In this document: positions 6,726 to 6,840 of the stretch, in pieces
Layout: each line of letters starts with the position of its first letter
How positions within the stretch are numbered: position 1 is the stretch's first letter
Assembly: GCA_945965245.1 (NCBI GenBank)
Contig: CAMFNC010000182.1
Location: 1 to 6,840 of the forward strand
Length of the DNA: 6,840 bases
DNA from: an uncultured Porphyromonas sp.
GTDB lineage: Bacteria; Bacteroidota; Bacteroidia; Bacteroidales; Porphyromonadaceae
Direction: 5' to 3'
The notes under the pieces: model-generated
The model's database searches: none
The model's input: only the letters and a program-made list of their open reading frames with translations
Told to the model about the DNA's origin: nothing
Translations under genes and position numbers: made by a program

Positions 6726-6840
6726 GTCAAACCCACCCAATAAAAAGACAGAAAACGGTCGAAAACAGACAAACAACGCTTTCCGCCTAATGCTGCAAAC
6801 GTCTGTGATGTGCCGAAAAAAAACTAATATAAATTGATTT
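6726..6840. other. A/T-rich non-coding DNA with phased GTTTTC repeats
   Basis: No coding sequence, tRNA or terminator could be recognised here up to the right edge. On the + strand GAAAAC occurs at 6751-6756 and 6761-6766, exactly 10 bp apart, and A-tracts lie at 6742-6746 and 6816-6823. One-helical-turn spacing about 40-50 bp upstream of the predicted transcription start would suit an upstream promoter element or slight DNA bending, but this is speculative. Confidence 0.3.

Noticed and set aside
6696..6776. N-terminal extension of the DUF3467 protein to 6776
   Set aside because: The extra 27 residues do not resemble the family, and the segment contains the promoter-like TATCTTTG element.
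1..6840. A defence island, mobile element, CRISPR array or other multi-gene novel system
   Set aside because: All six genes fall into housekeeping, transport or secreted-protein types; no transposase, integrase, terminal repeats or spaced repeat array was seen.

Overview
The window looks like a chromosomal segment of a Bacteroidales bacterium, probably a Porphyromonadaceae/Tannerellaceae/Odoribacteraceae-type lineage rather than Bacteroides itself. The evidence is a secreted protease ending in a type IX secretion (T9SS) sorting domain, a DUF3467 protein of the kind common in Bacteroidetes, start codons mostly without Shine-Dalgarno sequences, and a Bacteroidetes-type -7 promoter element (TAnnTTTG). 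The genus cannot be fixed from the sequence alone.

Layout: one gene is on the + strand and five are on the - strand. At the left, after a leader of about 127 bp holding two perfect palindromes, lies a + strand gene for a secreted, probably outer-membrane beta-barrel protein of unknown function (128-1126). Its stop codon is 2 bp from that of a convergent LysE/RhtB-type exporter (1129-1785, -). Reading the - strand from right to left, the order is: a DUF3467 protein (6695-6342), 4-phosphoerythronate dehydrogenase PdxB (6231-5080), a short-chain dehydrogenase/reductase (5080-4322) whose ATG overlaps the pdxB stop, a 793-residue lysyl-endopeptidase-like serine protease with a T9SS C-terminal domain (4280-1899), and the exporter.

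Function: pdxB supplies a step of the DXP-dependent vitamin B6 (pyridoxal phosphate) pathway. The SDR is tightly coupled to it, but its substrate cannot be read from sequence. The protease begins 41 bp after the SDR and may be co-transcribed. It is the most informative gene: its catalytic triad, two disulfides and probable Lys-specificity aspartate line up with Achromobacter protease I, and its C-terminus predicts T9SS export to the cell surface.

The genes occupy nearly all of the sequence. There is no gene-free stretch over 300 bp, and I saw no RNA gene, mobile element, CRISPR array or integration scar. I found no convincing undescribed multi-gene system; the findings are modest and concern single proteins and small regulatory-looking motifs.
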